Shown in pieces: positions 37,259 to 45,761 of a stretch of DNA of 64,000 nucleotides. The DNA lies in assembly GCA_001465115.1 (NCBI GenBank), contig CP013614.1, forward strand, positions 2,046,001-2,110,000, given 5' to 3'. The stretch comes from Enterococcus silesiacus (GTDB lineage: Bacteria; Bacillota; Bacilli; Lactobacillales; Enterococcaceae). Position 1 is the first letter of the stretch, and the number at the start of each line of letters is the position of its first letter. Position numbers and translations under genes: made by a program. The notes under the pieces were generated by a model. That model made no database searches and was not told the DNA's origin. It saw only the letters and a list, made by a program, of their open reading frames with translations.

Positions 37259-37610
37259 TGTCAACACTTTTTTAAAAAAAGTTTCAAAGTTTTTTTCTGC
37301 TTGATGTTATCGGATGTTTCGCGACAACTTCATTAGTTTATCAGGTTGTTTGTTATTTGTCAACAACTTTCTTCCTGATTTTTCAAGTTTTTTTCGAACT
37401 TGATTGTTATTCTATTTTCGTTCAGTCATCATTGTTTCCTTTGACAACTTCACTAGTTTATCAGGATAGTCATTGTTTGTCAACAACTATTTTCTGATTT
37501 CCAAAGTTTTTTTTCAACCATTGGATTGTTATCTTATGCTTGTCGTTCAGCGTGTTCCATCAGTGCCTTGCGACAAGATATAATATAACAAGTTTTTTGT
37601 TATTGGTCAA
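37259..37610 (-). promoter_or_regulatory. Tandem rRNA-type promoters upstream of 5S
   Basis: Three pairs with exactly 17-base spacers are read on the minus strand: TTGACC (37610-37605)/TATATT (37587-37582), TTGACA (37483-37478)/TAAACT (37460-37455) and TTGACA (37363-37358)/TAAACT (37340-37335). A fourth TTGACA at 37264-37259 lacks a good -10. Each is preceded by A-tracts that look like UP elements, and the units repeat with a period of about 100-120 bases. They point at the 5S-tRNA-Asn pair. Confidence 0.8.
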
Positions 37611-37738
37611 CCATTATTTTGAAAAAAACGGAAATATTTTTCATCCACTTCTCTTGCTATCAATCCTAAATTCGTCTTTTCAATAAAAACATCGTTTAAT
37701 AACAATATTATTGCAAAAAAAGTTACCTATAGCGATTG

Positions 37739-38248
37739 TTAAATCAGAATAAATGAAAATAGTTCGAATTTGGTTCCATTAAAATCTTTTGCATTTCCAA
37801 CATTAATGAAGCCATTCCTTCGATAGAAGTCAATTAACTTCTGATTACTCCCTAAACAATCTAATCGTAACTCAGTTACTTGCCCTCTGAATTTTTGCTT
37901 TAATTCAGCCAGTAATTCTTTTCCATAGCCCTTTCTTCGATATTCTGGGCGGATAATCACCCGATGAAGATAGCAAGACTCTTGATGAGTCCCTATTTCT
38001 TGCCAAAGTAATCTGTCCCATTCTGTCGGTGTTTTCCAGGCAGCCACCATTCCTGCCAATTGTTTCTTTCTATTATAGAAGAAAAATACTTCTCCTTTTT
38101 CTACAGCTTGGGCTAATCCATGCTTATCTTCTCCTTTTAGTACATCTGACCATTGATCACTGCCAGTTTCTTTCAACCATTCAGCGCTTTCTTTCAATAG
38201 AGACATAGCAGTAGCTGCATCTTTTATTGCTGCTTGCTTTAATGACAT
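37739..38248 (-). CDS. GNAT-family N-acetyltransferase
   Basis: A 169-residue acetyltransferase. The acetyl-CoA-binding motif A is RVIIRPEYRRKGYGKELLAEL (near residues 95-115), which contains the Q/R-x-x-G-x-G/A pattern as RRKGYG. The C-terminal FYRRNGFINVGNAKDFNGT is typical of motif B. The substrate is unknown. GGAGG lies eight bases before ATG 38248. It is a single gene between the 5S promoter region and a small conserved hypothetical gene. Confidence 0.88.
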   Translation of the reverse strand: MSLKQAAIKDAATAMSLLKESAEWLKETGSDQWSDVLKGEDKHGLAQAVEKGEVFFFYNRKKQLAGMVAAWKTPTEWDRLLWQEIGTHQESCYLHRVIIRPEYRRKGYGKELLAELKQKFRGQVTELRLDCLGSNQKLIDFYRRNGFINVGNAKDFNGTKFELFSFILI

Positions 38249-38280
38249 AAAATGTTCCTCCTAAATAATACTCTGTATAA

Positions 38281-38313
38281 AAATAGAACAAAACTAGTGG
38301 TTAGTTTTGTTCC
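38281..38313 (-). terminator. Terminator after the hypothetical gene at 38385
   Basis: GAACAAAACT pairs with AGTTTTGTTC, followed by TATTTTTA on the minus strand. Confidence 0.7.
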
Positions 38314-38384
38314 GGCTTTTAGTTTTTCAAATAAAAGGGTTGCAATAGCCATGCCTCTTATTTATTTATATAACTTGCTTAGTT

Positions 38385-38747
38385 TTAAAACATTGGTACC
38401 CCTTGAATATCATAAGTAGCTAATAGATTCTTTAACTCAGATGGTTTTTCCCACACGTATCTGTCATCAATCGCAGGAACCGCATGATCTTCATTCATTT
38501 CAAATACAAATAAAGGCATATTTTCAGCATCGGTATGCGCATTTGTCAACTCGACTAAACTAATTGAAGTAACATCTAGTTGAATTTCTTCTTTAAAAAG
38601 CTGCAACATACTAGCTAATCCCGTCATATCTTCAGAAACTTTTGTTGTAACAAATGCCATTGACTTACCCACTGGATGAACAAGAAACTTTTTCGAACCG
38701 TCATTTAGGTTCAGCATAATAGTACCAGCGACTTTTTTGTTAGACAA
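38385..38747 (-). CDS. Small conserved-looking cytoplasmic protein of unknown function
   Basis: A frame of 120 residues that I do not recognise. It has an alternating beta/alpha pattern: AGTIMLNLNDGSKKFLVHPV, then a helical LASMLQLFKEEIQLDV, a strand LFVFEMNEDHAVPA and a C-terminal helix WEKPSELKNLLATY. The general look resembles small alpha-beta domains such as Nudix-like remnants, but no Nudix box is present. I prefer the TTG start at 38747 because GAGGTG is then at normal distance; a GTG at 38756 overlaps it. It lies between a GNAT gene and an S1 protein. Confidence 0.65.
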   Translation of the reverse strand: MSNKKVAGTIMLNLNDGSKKFLVHPVGKSMAFVTTKVSEDMTGLASMLQLFKEEIQLDVTSISLVELTNAHTDAENMPLFVFEMNEDHAVPAIDDRYVWEKPSELKNLLATYDIQGVPMF

Positions 38748-38820
38748 AACATCCACCTCAATTAATTTTTGTTTTCAGAAACTAGGAAAATTGTACCATA
38801 TTTTCTGAAAAAAAACAGAA

Positions 38821-39189
38821 TTATTTCTCAAGCAATTTATCCATTGCCTCATCAGTCCATACTGGGAGCTCTTTTTCTAACGTATCAAAGCCAATTTTCT
38901 TATTTTTATTGGTAAAGTATTTTTTTCGTCGGTGGTTAGGTTGCTGAATTTGCGTTTCTAATGTTCTCAAAGATAAGCTGATTTTTTTTGAGTACTCATC
39001 AATATCAATAACTTGTACTTTAACTTTTTGGCCAACTGTCAATAAACTATGAATATTTTTGGTGTATCCTGCCTGCACTTCTGAAACATGGATCAGTCCC
39101 TGAGTTGTATCGCTTAACGAAACAAAAGCGCCATAGGGTTGTAACCCTGTGATTGTTCCATTAAGAATCATTCCTATCTTGTATTCCAT
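38821..39189 (-). CDS. S1 RNA-binding domain protein (CvfD/YugI, GSP13-like)
   Basis: A 122-residue protein with one S1 domain in residues 1-75 (GMILNGTITGLQPYGAFVSL, GLIHVSEVQ, VGQKVKVQVIDID, KKISLSLR). A basic linker (NHRRKKYFTNKNKK) and an acidic C-terminus (LPVWTDEAMDKLLEK) follow. This is the layout of CvfD/YugI, post-transcriptional regulators that associate with ribosomes. GAGG precedes ATG 39189. It is a single gene, divergent from the aminotransferase at 39392. Confidence 0.9.
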   Translation of the reverse strand: MEYKIGMILNGTITGLQPYGAFVSLSDTTQGLIHVSEVQAGYTKNIHSLLTVGQKVKVQVIDIDEYSKKISLSLRTLETQIQQPNHRRKKYFTNKNKKIGFDTLEKELPVWTDEAMDKLLEK

Positions 39190-39391
39190 CTCATTATCCT
39201 CTTTTCGTTATTCCCATCAAAATGCTTTCCTCGTTTAAAATGATATCATGTTTCCATTAAAAAGTGCATGAATTTATTTCTGCTTCTATATATTGTTGAT
39301 TCTTTTTGTTCATATTTTATGGAAAGTCCATTATACTATAGTTACATCTTACATTACTGAGAAACGTTTTTATATAGAAAGGAAGAATTGA

Positions 39392-40558
39392 ATGGTAGAA
39401 TTTGATACAGTCTATAACCGCCTCAATACAAATTGTATTAAGTGGGATTCGATTGAAGACACTTATGGAGAAACCGACTTGTTACCTTTATGGATAGCTG
39501 ATATGGACTTCAAAGCAAACCCACCTGTGTTAGACGCACTAAAGAAAACAGCAGAGCAAGGCCTCCTAGGCTACTCACCAGCCCCTGATTCTCTGTATGA
39601 AGCAATTCAGGCGTGGCAAAAACGCCGTCATGATTATGCAGTCAGCAAAGAAGCAATTCTTTTTAACAGCGGAGTTGTGCCGAGTCTTTCAATAGCAATC
39701 CAAGCTTACACCAAACCAGGTGATGCTGTCTTAATCCATGATCCAGTTTATCCTCCTTTTGCTAAAGTTGTCGAGCAAAATAATCGAAAACTAGTCCGCA
39801 GTTCATTGCTGATTGAACAAGGACACTTTGTTATAAATCTAGAAGAGCTGGAAAAACAAATCATTGCCGAAGATGTTCGATTGTTTATTTTATGTAATCC
39901 TCACAACCCAGGCGGGCGTGTTTGGACGAAAAGTGAGCTAGAAGCTTTTGGTAAGTTATGTGCAAAATATGATGTGCTTGTTATTAGTGACGAAATTCAT
40001 CAGGATTTGATTTTTGCGCCTCATGTATTCACAACGTTTACAAATGTTCACCCAACATTTAAAGATTTCTCTATTACGTTGACTGCTGCAACAAAAACAT
40101 TCAACTTAGCCGGTATTAAAAACTCAATGATTTTCATTGAAAATCCTGATTTGCGGAAACAGTTCGTTGAAGCGCAGGAACGTAATTTTCAGAATGAAAT
40201 CAACATTTTCGGTTATGTAGGAACAGAAGCTGCTTATCAGAATGGCGATACTTGGTTGGAGGAATTGCTCGTTTATCTAAAAGAAAATATCGATACCGTT
40301 AGCGAGTTCTTAAAAACTGAACTTCCCGAAGTCAAAATGATGCGTCCAGAAGGTACTTACTTGATTTGGTTAGATTTTTCTGCTTTGGGTTTGACGGATG
40401 CAAAACTGCAAAACCAACTCGTTCATAAAGGAAAAGTTGTACTGAATCCCGGAATCACCTTTGGCCCCAATGGTACACAACATATGCGCTTAAATGTTGC
40501 TTGTCCAAAAGAGACACTCTTAGAGGGTTTACGTAGAATCAAGCACTCTTTTGAATAA
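39392..40558 (+). CDS. MalY/PatB-family PLP-dependent aminotransferase or C-S lyase
   Basis: A 388-residue fold-type I enzyme. It begins FDTVYNRLNTNCIKWD, as in PatB/MalY, and has LPLWIADMDFKANPPV, CNPHNPGGRVW, SDEIHQDLIF and the PLP-Lys motif TAATKTFNLAG (Lys near residue 235). Family members cleave cystathionine or cysteine beta C-S bonds, and MalY also has a regulatory role in E. coli. A PatB-like cystathionine beta-lyase is the best guess. AAGGAAG lies six bases before the ATG. The gene is followed by a terminator shared with the cyclophilin gene. Confidence 0.9.
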   Translation: MVEFDTVYNRLNTNCIKWDSIEDTYGETDLLPLWIADMDFKANPPVLDALKKTAEQGLLGYSPAPDSLYEAIQAWQKRRHDYAVSKEAILFNSGVVPSLSIAIQAYTKPGDAVLIHDPVYPPFAKVVEQNNRKLVRSSLLIEQGHFVINLEELEKQIIAEDVRLFILCNPHNPGGRVWTKSELEAFGKLCAKYDVLVISDEIHQDLIFAPHVFTTFTNVHPTFKDFSITLTAATKTFNLAGIKNSMIFIENPDLRKQFVEAQERNFQNEINIFGYVGTEAAYQNGDTWLEELLVYLKENIDTVSEFLKTELPEVKMMRPEGTYLIWLDFSALGLTDAKLQNQLVHKGKVVLNPGITFGPNGTQHMRLNVACPKETLLEGLRRIKHSFE

Positions 40559-40564
40559 AATAAT

Positions 40565-40608
40565 AAGTGAAGCCTAAACTCATAATCGTTTAAGCTTCAC
40601 TTTTTTTT
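40565..40608 (+). terminator. Bidirectional terminator between the MalY-like and cyclophilin genes
   Basis: AAGTGAAGC pairs with GCTTCACTT, with an inner AAAC..GTTT, followed by eight T on the plus strand. Confidence 0.85.
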
Positions 40609-40624
40609 ATAAATTAAAATACTC

Positions 40625-41212
40625 TTATTCGCTGATCTCTACTTTATCGATCACTACATCAAATGTTGGTCGATCTTGAGCGTCTTTTTGCACGCCGCCG
40701 ATTTCATCTACAACATCCATGCCTTCTACTACATGACCAAAAACTGTATGACGGAAATCTAACCATGGTGTTCCGCCTTTTTTATAAGCTTCGATCACTT
40801 CTGTAGGGAATCCGGCACCTTCTAATTGTCCCATCATGTTTGCTGGAACATTTTGATTGTTTACGATGAAGAATTGACTGCCATTAGTGTTCGGTCCAGC
40901 ATTTGCCATTGATAGCGCACCGCGTAAATTGAATACATCTTTAGAAAACTCATCTTCAAATTTTTCACCATAAATACTTTCGCCGCCCATACCTGTTCCA
41001 GTAGGATCGCCGCCTTGAATCATGAAATCAGGGATAACACGGTGAAAAATCACTCCATCGTAATAGCCTTTTTTCGCTAGTTGAACAAAGTTTTCAACTG
41101 TTTTAGGTGCCTGTTCTGGGAAAAGTTGAACAGTAATATCTCCGCGGTTGGTTTTTATCACAGCTTTAGGGCCTTTTACATTTGCTAAATCTAATTGTGG
41201 AAATTCTGACAT
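40625..41212 (-). CDS. Cyclophilin-type peptidyl-prolyl cis-trans isomerase
   Basis: A 195-residue cytoplasmic cyclophilin, with no signal peptide. The core motifs are [19 protein letters not shown] (with the catalytic Arg), [17 protein letters not shown] and [12 protein letters not shown] ~20-residue loop insertion ([19 protein letters not shown]) lies between the FFIV strand and the C-terminal part, as in other lactobacillales homologues. It assists protein folding. GGAAATAACT precedes ATG 41212. It is a single gene. Confidence 0.95.
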   Translation of the reverse strand: MSEFPQLDLANVKGPKAVIKTNRGDITVQLFPEQAPKTVENFVQLAKKGYYDGVIFHRVIPDFMIQGGDPTGTGMGGESIYGEKFEDEFSKDVFNLRGALSMANAGPNTNGSQFFIVNNQNVPANMMGQLEGAGFPTEVIEAYKKGGTPWLDFRHTVFGHVVEGMDVVDEIGGVQKDAQDRPTFDVVIDKVEISE

Positions 41213-41436
41213 AGTTATTTCCTCCTCATTAATTTTTACTTCCTTATGATATCATAAACAACTTCACTTGAAAATTCTATTATCTTTGGTACTCTTTAAG
41301 AGAAGCTTTTTTTCACAAACTCTTACTTGCTTTTTTCGCTTACAAGTGATATTTTGTGAAAAACGATATACAATCTTTTTTGATTTTATCTTTATAGATG
41401 AAAACTTTTTTATTATAGAAACAGGAGGAAATTTTG

Positions 41437-42450
41437 ATGTCTGATTCAAAAAACATATATGATCTAACAATCGTCGGTGCAGGTCCTGTCGGCCTTTTTG
41501 CTGCTTTTTATGCAGGAATCCGTAAAGCAAAAACTAAAATTATTGATAGTTTACCTCAGCTCGGCGGCCAACTATCCACACTTTACCCTGAAAAATATAT
41601 TTATGACGTCCCAGGTTTTCCAGCTATCAAGGCCAGTGAGCTGATCGAAAATCTAGAAAGGCAGATTGCTCCTTTTGCGCATGATACTTGTTTAGAAGAA
41701 GAAGTGAAAAATTTAGTTCAAGAAGATGGTTACTTGCGGATCGAAACGTCAAAGGGTGTTCATTATTCCAAAGCAGTTATTTTTGCTATTGGAAACGGCT
41801 CGTTTCAACCTAGACGCTTAACTATTGATGGTGCAGCCGAGCTTGAAGGGGATCATGTCCATTACTACGTAACGGATATGAATAAATTTTCTGGTAAAAA
41901 AGTGGCCATAGCAGGTGGCGGTGATTCTGCTATCGATTGGGCCTTAATGTTAGAGCCTATTGCAGAAAAAGTTTCGATTATTCATCGTCGACCTGAATTT
42001 CGTGGACATGAGCATAGTGTAGATAACTTAAAAAACTCAGAAGTCGCTATCTATACACCATATGTCATCGATCAGCTATTAGTCGAGGATCATTCATTCA
42101 AAGGAATTCAATTAAAAGAAACAAAAGCGGATAATTTTGAAAAACTGGATCTAGATTCTTTGATCATTAACTATGGTTTTACTTCCTCTTTAAGCCATTT
42201 AAAGGAATGGGGCTTGGATGTTAGCCGAAATGCGATCGAAGTAAACTCAGATATGTCGACAAATATTCCAGGTGTTTATGCTGTTGGTGATATTTGCAAC
42301 TATGATGGAAAAGTAAAACTGATTGCAACTGGCTTTGGTGAAGCGCCGACTGCTGTGAACAATGCCTTGCATTTTATTAAACCTGATACTAGAACTCAGC
42401 CGATGCATAGTACTAGTTTATTTGAAGGAAAAGAAGCTAAGATGCTTTAA
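41437..42450 (+). CDS. Ferredoxin/flavodoxin-NADP+ reductase (type 2, YumC-like)
   Basis: A 337-residue FAD/NAD(P)-binding reductase related to thioredoxin reductase but without the CxxC redox pair. The FAD motif is IVGAGPVGLFAAFYAG, followed by LPQLGGQLSTLYPEKY. The NADPH motif is AGGGDSAIDWALML and the second FAD motif YAVGDICNYDGKVKLIATGFGEA. The start is ATG 41437 after AGGAGG; TTG one codon upstream is less likely. As in Bacillus (yumC near yuzB), a YuzB-family gene lies next to it, convergent. Confidence 0.93.
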   Translation: MSDSKNIYDLTIVGAGPVGLFAAFYAGIRKAKTKIIDSLPQLGGQLSTLYPEKYIYDVPGFPAIKASELIENLERQIAPFAHDTCLEEEVKNLVQEDGYLRIETSKGVHYSKAVIFAIGNGSFQPRRLTIDGAAELEGDHVHYYVTDMNKFSGKKVAIAGGGDSAIDWALMLEPIAEKVSIIHRRPEFRGHEHSVDNLKNSEVAIYTPYVIDQLLVEDHSFKGIQLKETKADNFEKLDLDSLIINYGFTSSLSHLKEWGLDVSRNAIEVNSDMSTNIPGVYAVGDICNYDGKVKLIATGFGEAPTAVNNALHFIKPDTRTQPMHSTSLFEGKEAKML

Positions 42451-42490
42451 AAAATTGGAGCTTACCCTATTTATCGGTGAGCTCCAATTT
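42451..42490 (+). terminator. Bidirectional terminator between the reductase and YuzB genes
   Basis: AAATTGGAGCT pairs with AGCTCCAATTT across a 16-base loop, with T and A runs on the outer sides. Confidence 0.8.
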
Positions 42491-42493
42491 CTT

Positions 42494-42739
42494 TCAACTG
42501 TTCATATCCTCTTGCCAAAGTAAAATAGCTTTCTTGACATTTTCTACTAACTCTTCTGGTGTATTCCCAGTAATCCGCTCCCCTTCAAATAAAACAAAGA
42601 ACGTTTGGGCACAAAGAACGCATTCATTCATACAAGAATAAGAGACAACATCGCCATTTTCTTCAATAAATGGATCATTCAGTAACAGCTCTGCGCCCTT
42701 AGCTAAGTTTTGTTCGCAACATTCTATTAGTGGGTTCAT
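42494..42739 (-). CDS. YuzB-family (DUF1450) protein
   Basis: An 81-residue protein with four cysteines, in IECCEQNL and in YSCMNECVLCAQTFF, that could bind a metal or an iron-sulfur centre. The C-terminus GNTPEELVENVKKAIL matches the YuzB pattern GxTPEELVxNI. The function is unknown; the conserved position beside the ferredoxin reductase gene hints at a shared redox role (inference). GGAGA precedes ATG 42739. Confidence 0.88.
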   Translation of the reverse strand: MNPLIECCEQNLAKGAELLLNDPFIEENGDVVSYSCMNECVLCAQTFFVLFEGERITGNTPEELVENVKKAILLWQEDMNS

Positions 42740-42825
42740 TAATCTTCTCCTTGCATTTTTCTCTTTAAATAGTATACCATTGATGTAATCTAAGTTTAAA
42801 AATGACGCATTGGAGGTTTTTTATT

Positions 42826-43332
42826 TTGGTAATAAAAGGAGAAACAGTAGAAAAGAAAGCACGGCAGTTATTGAAAGACCGTGGCGTTGAGATAGCGGAT
42901 TTGGCAGAATTGGTTTTATTTTTACAGAAACCCTATGTTGAAAATCTTGATTTAGCAACTTGTATTGAAAATATTGACAGCGTTTTGTCTAAACGTGAAG
43001 TACACAATGCTATTATCACTGGTATTCAATTAGATATTCTCGCTGAAGAAAAAAAATTACTTCATCCTTTACAAGAAATTCTGGAAGAAGATGAGGGGCT
43101 TTATGGTATTGATGAAATTTTAGCGCTCTCGATCGTTAATGTCTACGGATCAATCGGCTTTACGAATTACGGTTATATTGACAAAGTGAAGCCTGGAATC
43201 TTGGCAAAATTAAATTCTCATGAAGGACCGCAAGTTCATACCTTTTTAGATGATATTGTTGGTGCGATTGCAGCGGCTGCAGCTAGTCGTTTAGCTCACT
43301 CTCAACCCGATAAAAGTATCATCACGCAATAA
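42826..43332 (+). CDS. pgpA: Phosphatidylglycerophosphatase A family protein (YutG-like)
   Basis: A 168-residue protein of the PgpA family that would dephosphorylate phosphatidylglycerol phosphate. Family features are KARQLLKDRGVEIADLAELV, a GIQLDILAEE segment and the acidic HTFLDDIVGAIAAAAASRLAH. It lacks the long membrane helices of E. coli PgpA, as do the Bacillus YutG types. The start is most likely TTG 42826, nine bases after GGAGG; an ATG eight codons upstream lies before the ribosome site. The enzymatic assignment is from the family. Confidence 0.82.
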   Translation: MVIKGETVEKKARQLLKDRGVEIADLAELVLFLQKPYVENLDLATCIENIDSVLSKREVHNAIITGIQLDILAEEKKLLHPLQEILEEDEGLYGIDEILALSIVNVYGSIGFTNYGYIDKVKPGILAKLNSHEGPQVHTFLDDIVGAIAAAAASRLAHSQPDKSIITQ

Positions 43333-43350
43333 CTATCTAAACCAAAGAAT

Positions 43351-43414
43351 AAAAGCAGATCCGTCATGCACCGCCATTTTAAGTGGTAGCTGGATAAAGG
43401 ATTCTGCTTTTTTG
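43351..43414 (+). terminator. Terminator after the PgpA-family gene
   Basis: AAAAGCAGATCC pairs imperfectly with GGATTCTGCTTTT over a long loop, followed by TTTTTTG. Confidence 0.65.
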
Positions 43415-43503
43415 TATTTTTAACAGCATTTCAATTGCTTCATTAGTAATCCGTCTATTATAATAAGTTTAAAGTATATGACATATACTTATACTTATGT
43501 TTA

Positions 43504-43612
43504 AAGCTCCCACTATAGGTAACAAGAGTTATTCTTGATTTTAATGAGCACATTTTTCAGTCGTTGATTTTCTTCCCCAAAGATAAATCAAATACCTATA
43601 GTGGTAAGCTTT
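43504..43612. repeat. 109-bp element with 19-20-bp imperfect terminal inverted repeats
   Basis: AAAGCTCCCACTATAGGTA at 43504-43522 is complementary to 43593-43612 with one mismatch and one gap. The core has no coding potential that I can support and no obvious target duplication. It is either a decayed small mobile element or a long-range RNA stem. Confidence 0.5.
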
Positions 43613-43791
43613 ATCCAATATATCCCACTTCATTCAACCATACTCATCTCCCTATACAAGTACGATCAATCAGGATACTTAAAAGAGATAGAAGCAAAAA
43701 ATAAAAAACAGTATCAGAATTCCTTCCAATACCGTTGTATCGCTCAATCAGTATGCGCTGGCATGTTCATCCTCTCTTGTATTTTTAGGGG

Positions 43792-43820
43792 TAGATATTT
43801 TCCTAAAAATTGAGTACAAT
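43792..43820 (+). promoter_or_regulatory. Promoter of the structured RNA candidate
   Basis: TAGATA (43792-43797) and TACAAT (43815-43820) are 17 bases apart, matching 4 of 6 and 5 of 6 consensus positions. The predicted start, near 43827, coincides with the first base of the first hairpin. Confidence 0.5.
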
Positions 43821-43826
43821 AAATCA

Positions 43827-43929
43827 TGTCAGTGCTTTTGCATTGACGAGGGCAACTTGATTGGTCAGTGTCTTGACTCATCAGGGCTTCGTAGTTTGGC
43901 GGCCACCAAACTGTGAAGTGCCTTTTTTT
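43827..43929 (+). ncRNA. Candidate ~103-nt structured small RNA
   Basis: Three consecutive helices are visible: GTCAGTGC pairing with GCATTGAC (43828-43847); TTGAT..GTCA with TGAC..ATCA (43857-43882); and a long GC-rich terminator stem GGGCTTC..AGTTTGG with CCAAACT..GAAG, followed by seven T. GC content is far above that of the flanks, and no coding frame exists. It matches no RNA family I can name with confidence. It lies between pgpA and a lipoprotein gene in an otherwise empty 780-base gap. Confidence 0.55.
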
Positions 43930-44116
43930 ATTTTATTATTTTCGCTTCTATCATGTACCCATTGTACAAGATGAGTGAATGTTTCGTCAATGCTGATTCT
44001 GCTTTATTTTTTTGTGAAAAATCAACCTTTCCTCAAATAAATAGTTCACAGAAGCTTGCTTTCAATGTTTTTTTATTATTAGTTAACTAATAATTTCTTT
44101 AATCTGGCTATTTTAC
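43930..44116. other. AT-rich intergenic remainder
   Basis: I see no gene, repeat or hairpin with a T run between the RNA candidate and the end of the lipoprotein gene. Confidence 0.5.
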
Positions 44117-44992
44117 TTATTTATTTGTCGATACCGTCATTTTAAGTGCTTGTAATGCATCAAAATGTTGAATAGTATAAATAATCATTCCTTTTTGCCA
44201 AACCACTGAATTATTTTGATAACTATCACTTGTGCTAGCTGTTAAAGAAATCTGCCCTTTCGTCTGAGGAGCTGGCAACATCGCTGTTTCTAAGTAGGCC
44301 ACCGCCTCTTTAGCTAAAGGTTCCGCTACTTCCCCACCAATATTCGAAGCTCGAACAACCAAACTCCAATTTCCTTCTTGCCAAGATAAATAACTAGAAC
44401 CTGCAGCGCCTTGTTGATAGCCCGTGATTCCATAGCCTAAATCAATCTGACTTCCACCATTATCGATGATTTGATTGACGGCACTCGCCGCTTCCTCATT
44501 TGAAGCATACGATTTTTTTTCAAATGAAGCAATCGGTTGTAAATCATTGACTACCGTATCATTGACTGTGATCCCATGATCTTCAGCATAATATAAAATT
44601 CTGAAATTTCCTTGATCAGCAGCACTGGTTGTTGCTGCAGTCAAATACTCCGCTGTTTGACTGGTTAATATTGCTTGCGGTAATTGGTCATTCGGAAAAG
44701 CTTTATTTAGTTGATCTAGAACTGTTTCTGCTTGTTTTGCTGGTGTGTTACTGTCTGTTTTTACAGCCGATTGGCTGTCAGTTGTTTTTGTTTCAGATGT
44801 AGTTGAAGATTTTGTTGAACTTTGGCTCGTACTAGATTTTGTAGTAGTTTTACTGGTAGATGCGGCAGTTTGACTTGTTTTTTCGGTACTTTTAGCTGTA
44901 GTTGAACTTTCAACAGTCTTGCCTTTGCCCCCACAAGCAGCTAGCGATAATCCTGCTAGTAATATAAATGAATAGATGAATTTTTTTTTCAT
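44117..44992 (-). CDS. Lipoprotein of unknown function with Ser/Thr-rich linker
   Basis: A 291-residue lipoprotein. The signal peptide MKKKFIYSFILLAGLSLAAC ends in the lipobox LAAC, with Cys at residue 20. A Ser/Thr/Lys-rich linker (about 25-85) is followed by a folded domain of about 200 residues that I do not recognise; it begins ETVLDQLNKAFPNDQLPQ and ends ALKMTVSTNK. The longer frame to 45121 is rejected because AGGAGG lies right before ATG 44992 and the signal peptide starts there. It is divergent from the secreted-protein gene at 45183. Confidence 0.88.
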   Translation of the reverse strand: MKKKFIYSFILLAGLSLAACGGKGKTVESSTTAKSTEKTSQTAASTSKTTTKSSTSQSSTKSSTTSETKTTDSQSAVKTDSNTPAKQAETVLDQLNKAFPNDQLPQAILTSQTAEYLTAATTSAADQGNFRILYYAEDHGITVNDTVVNDLQPIASFEKKSYASNEEAASAVNQIIDNGGSQIDLGYGITGYQQGAAGSSYLSWQEGNWSLVVRASNIGGEVAEPLAKEAVAYLETAMLPAPQTKGQISLTASTSDSYQNNSVVWQKGMIIYTIQHFDALQALKMTVSTNK

Positions 44993-45182
44993 TTTTTCCC
45001 CTCCTATGTTGTTTCTTTTCTCTAGTTTATCATCAAACAGCTGATTACTCACTTCATATGATTTATGATTATTGAATAAATGAGCTAAAGTTAAATCATA
45101 AACACTTTTTAGTATTGACATTAACTATATTTTATCATAAAGTATGCATTGTAATACATTAAGAAAGAAAAGAGGGGTTTTT

Positions 45183-45722
45183 ATGTTAAAGAAAAAGTTG
45201 TCAGTCACAATTGTTGGAGTTCTTGTCACAATGTTCAGCCTATTTTTTATTGCCTCAGAAAAAGCTTCTGCTGATGGTTTATTGGACTATTCCGTCAGAA
45301 GTCAGTTCGATTCGTCTGTCGTACTCAAAGCTCGAACAAAATATACTGCTTGGTGGGGAACCGTCACAAATTCTGCCGCTACGGATATTATTGAAGGAAA
45401 ATCTGAAGTAGCTACGACAAGAACACGTATTAGAGTACTAGACAGTGTAGGAACGGTTTGTAAAGATTCTGGTTGGAGTTCTCCCACTTCTTTTAATCCA
45501 GAAGTAGTAAGATCTGAAGTTTATTGGTTTAATTTTTTCTATAGAGATTTAACAGATGCTGGTGTTGGTCCTTTTTATGTAGAATCATATCACAGTTACA
45601 AATCTAAAAAGACCAATCAATGGTACACATTCAAAGTGAATCATAAAGAAGCACTGAATGGGAAGATGGTTGATTGGGTTTACCTAGAACAAAATGGCGG
45701 ATTCTTTCTTGATAATGATTAA
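45183..45722 (+). CDS. Unknown small secreted protein
   Basis: A 179-residue protein with a clear signal peptide (MLKKKLSVTIVGVLVTMFSL..) cleaved near ASADG at about residues 29-32. The mature ~150 residues are rich in Trp, Tyr, Ser and Thr, with a beta-rich pattern (RTKYTAWWGTVTNSAATD, VYWFNFFYRDLT, WYTFKVNHKEALNGK). It resembles small secreted bacteriocin or adhesin-like proteins but matches none I know; there is no cell-wall anchor. It is a single gene with a strong terminator. GAGGGG precedes the ATG. Confidence 0.78.
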   Translation: MLKKKLSVTIVGVLVTMFSLFFIASEKASADGLLDYSVRSQFDSSVVLKARTKYTAWWGTVTNSAATDIIEGKSEVATTRTRIRVLDSVGTVCKDSGWSSPTSFNPEVVRSEVYWFNFFYRDLTDAGVGPFYVESYHSYKSKKTNQWYTFKVNHKEALNGKMVDWVYLEQNGGFFLDND

Positions 45723-45761
45723 CGAGAATTTATTCTGAACAATAGCCTTTTCTCTAATTAA

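Noticed and set aside
41437..42450. Thioredoxin reductase
   Set aside because: The overall fold fits, but the CxxC redox motif is missing, so a ferredoxin/flavodoxin-NADP reductase is the better call.
43601..43813. 70-codon plus-strand frame starting in the inverted-repeat element
   Set aside because: It begins inside one arm of the inverted repeat, has no SD sequence and ends just before the promoter of the RNA candidate; composition is not convincing.
43504..43929. A type I toxin-antitoxin locus (Fst/par type)
   Set aside because: Convergent hairpins suggested it, but no Fst-like small hydrophobic peptide with a ribosome site is encoded on either strand.
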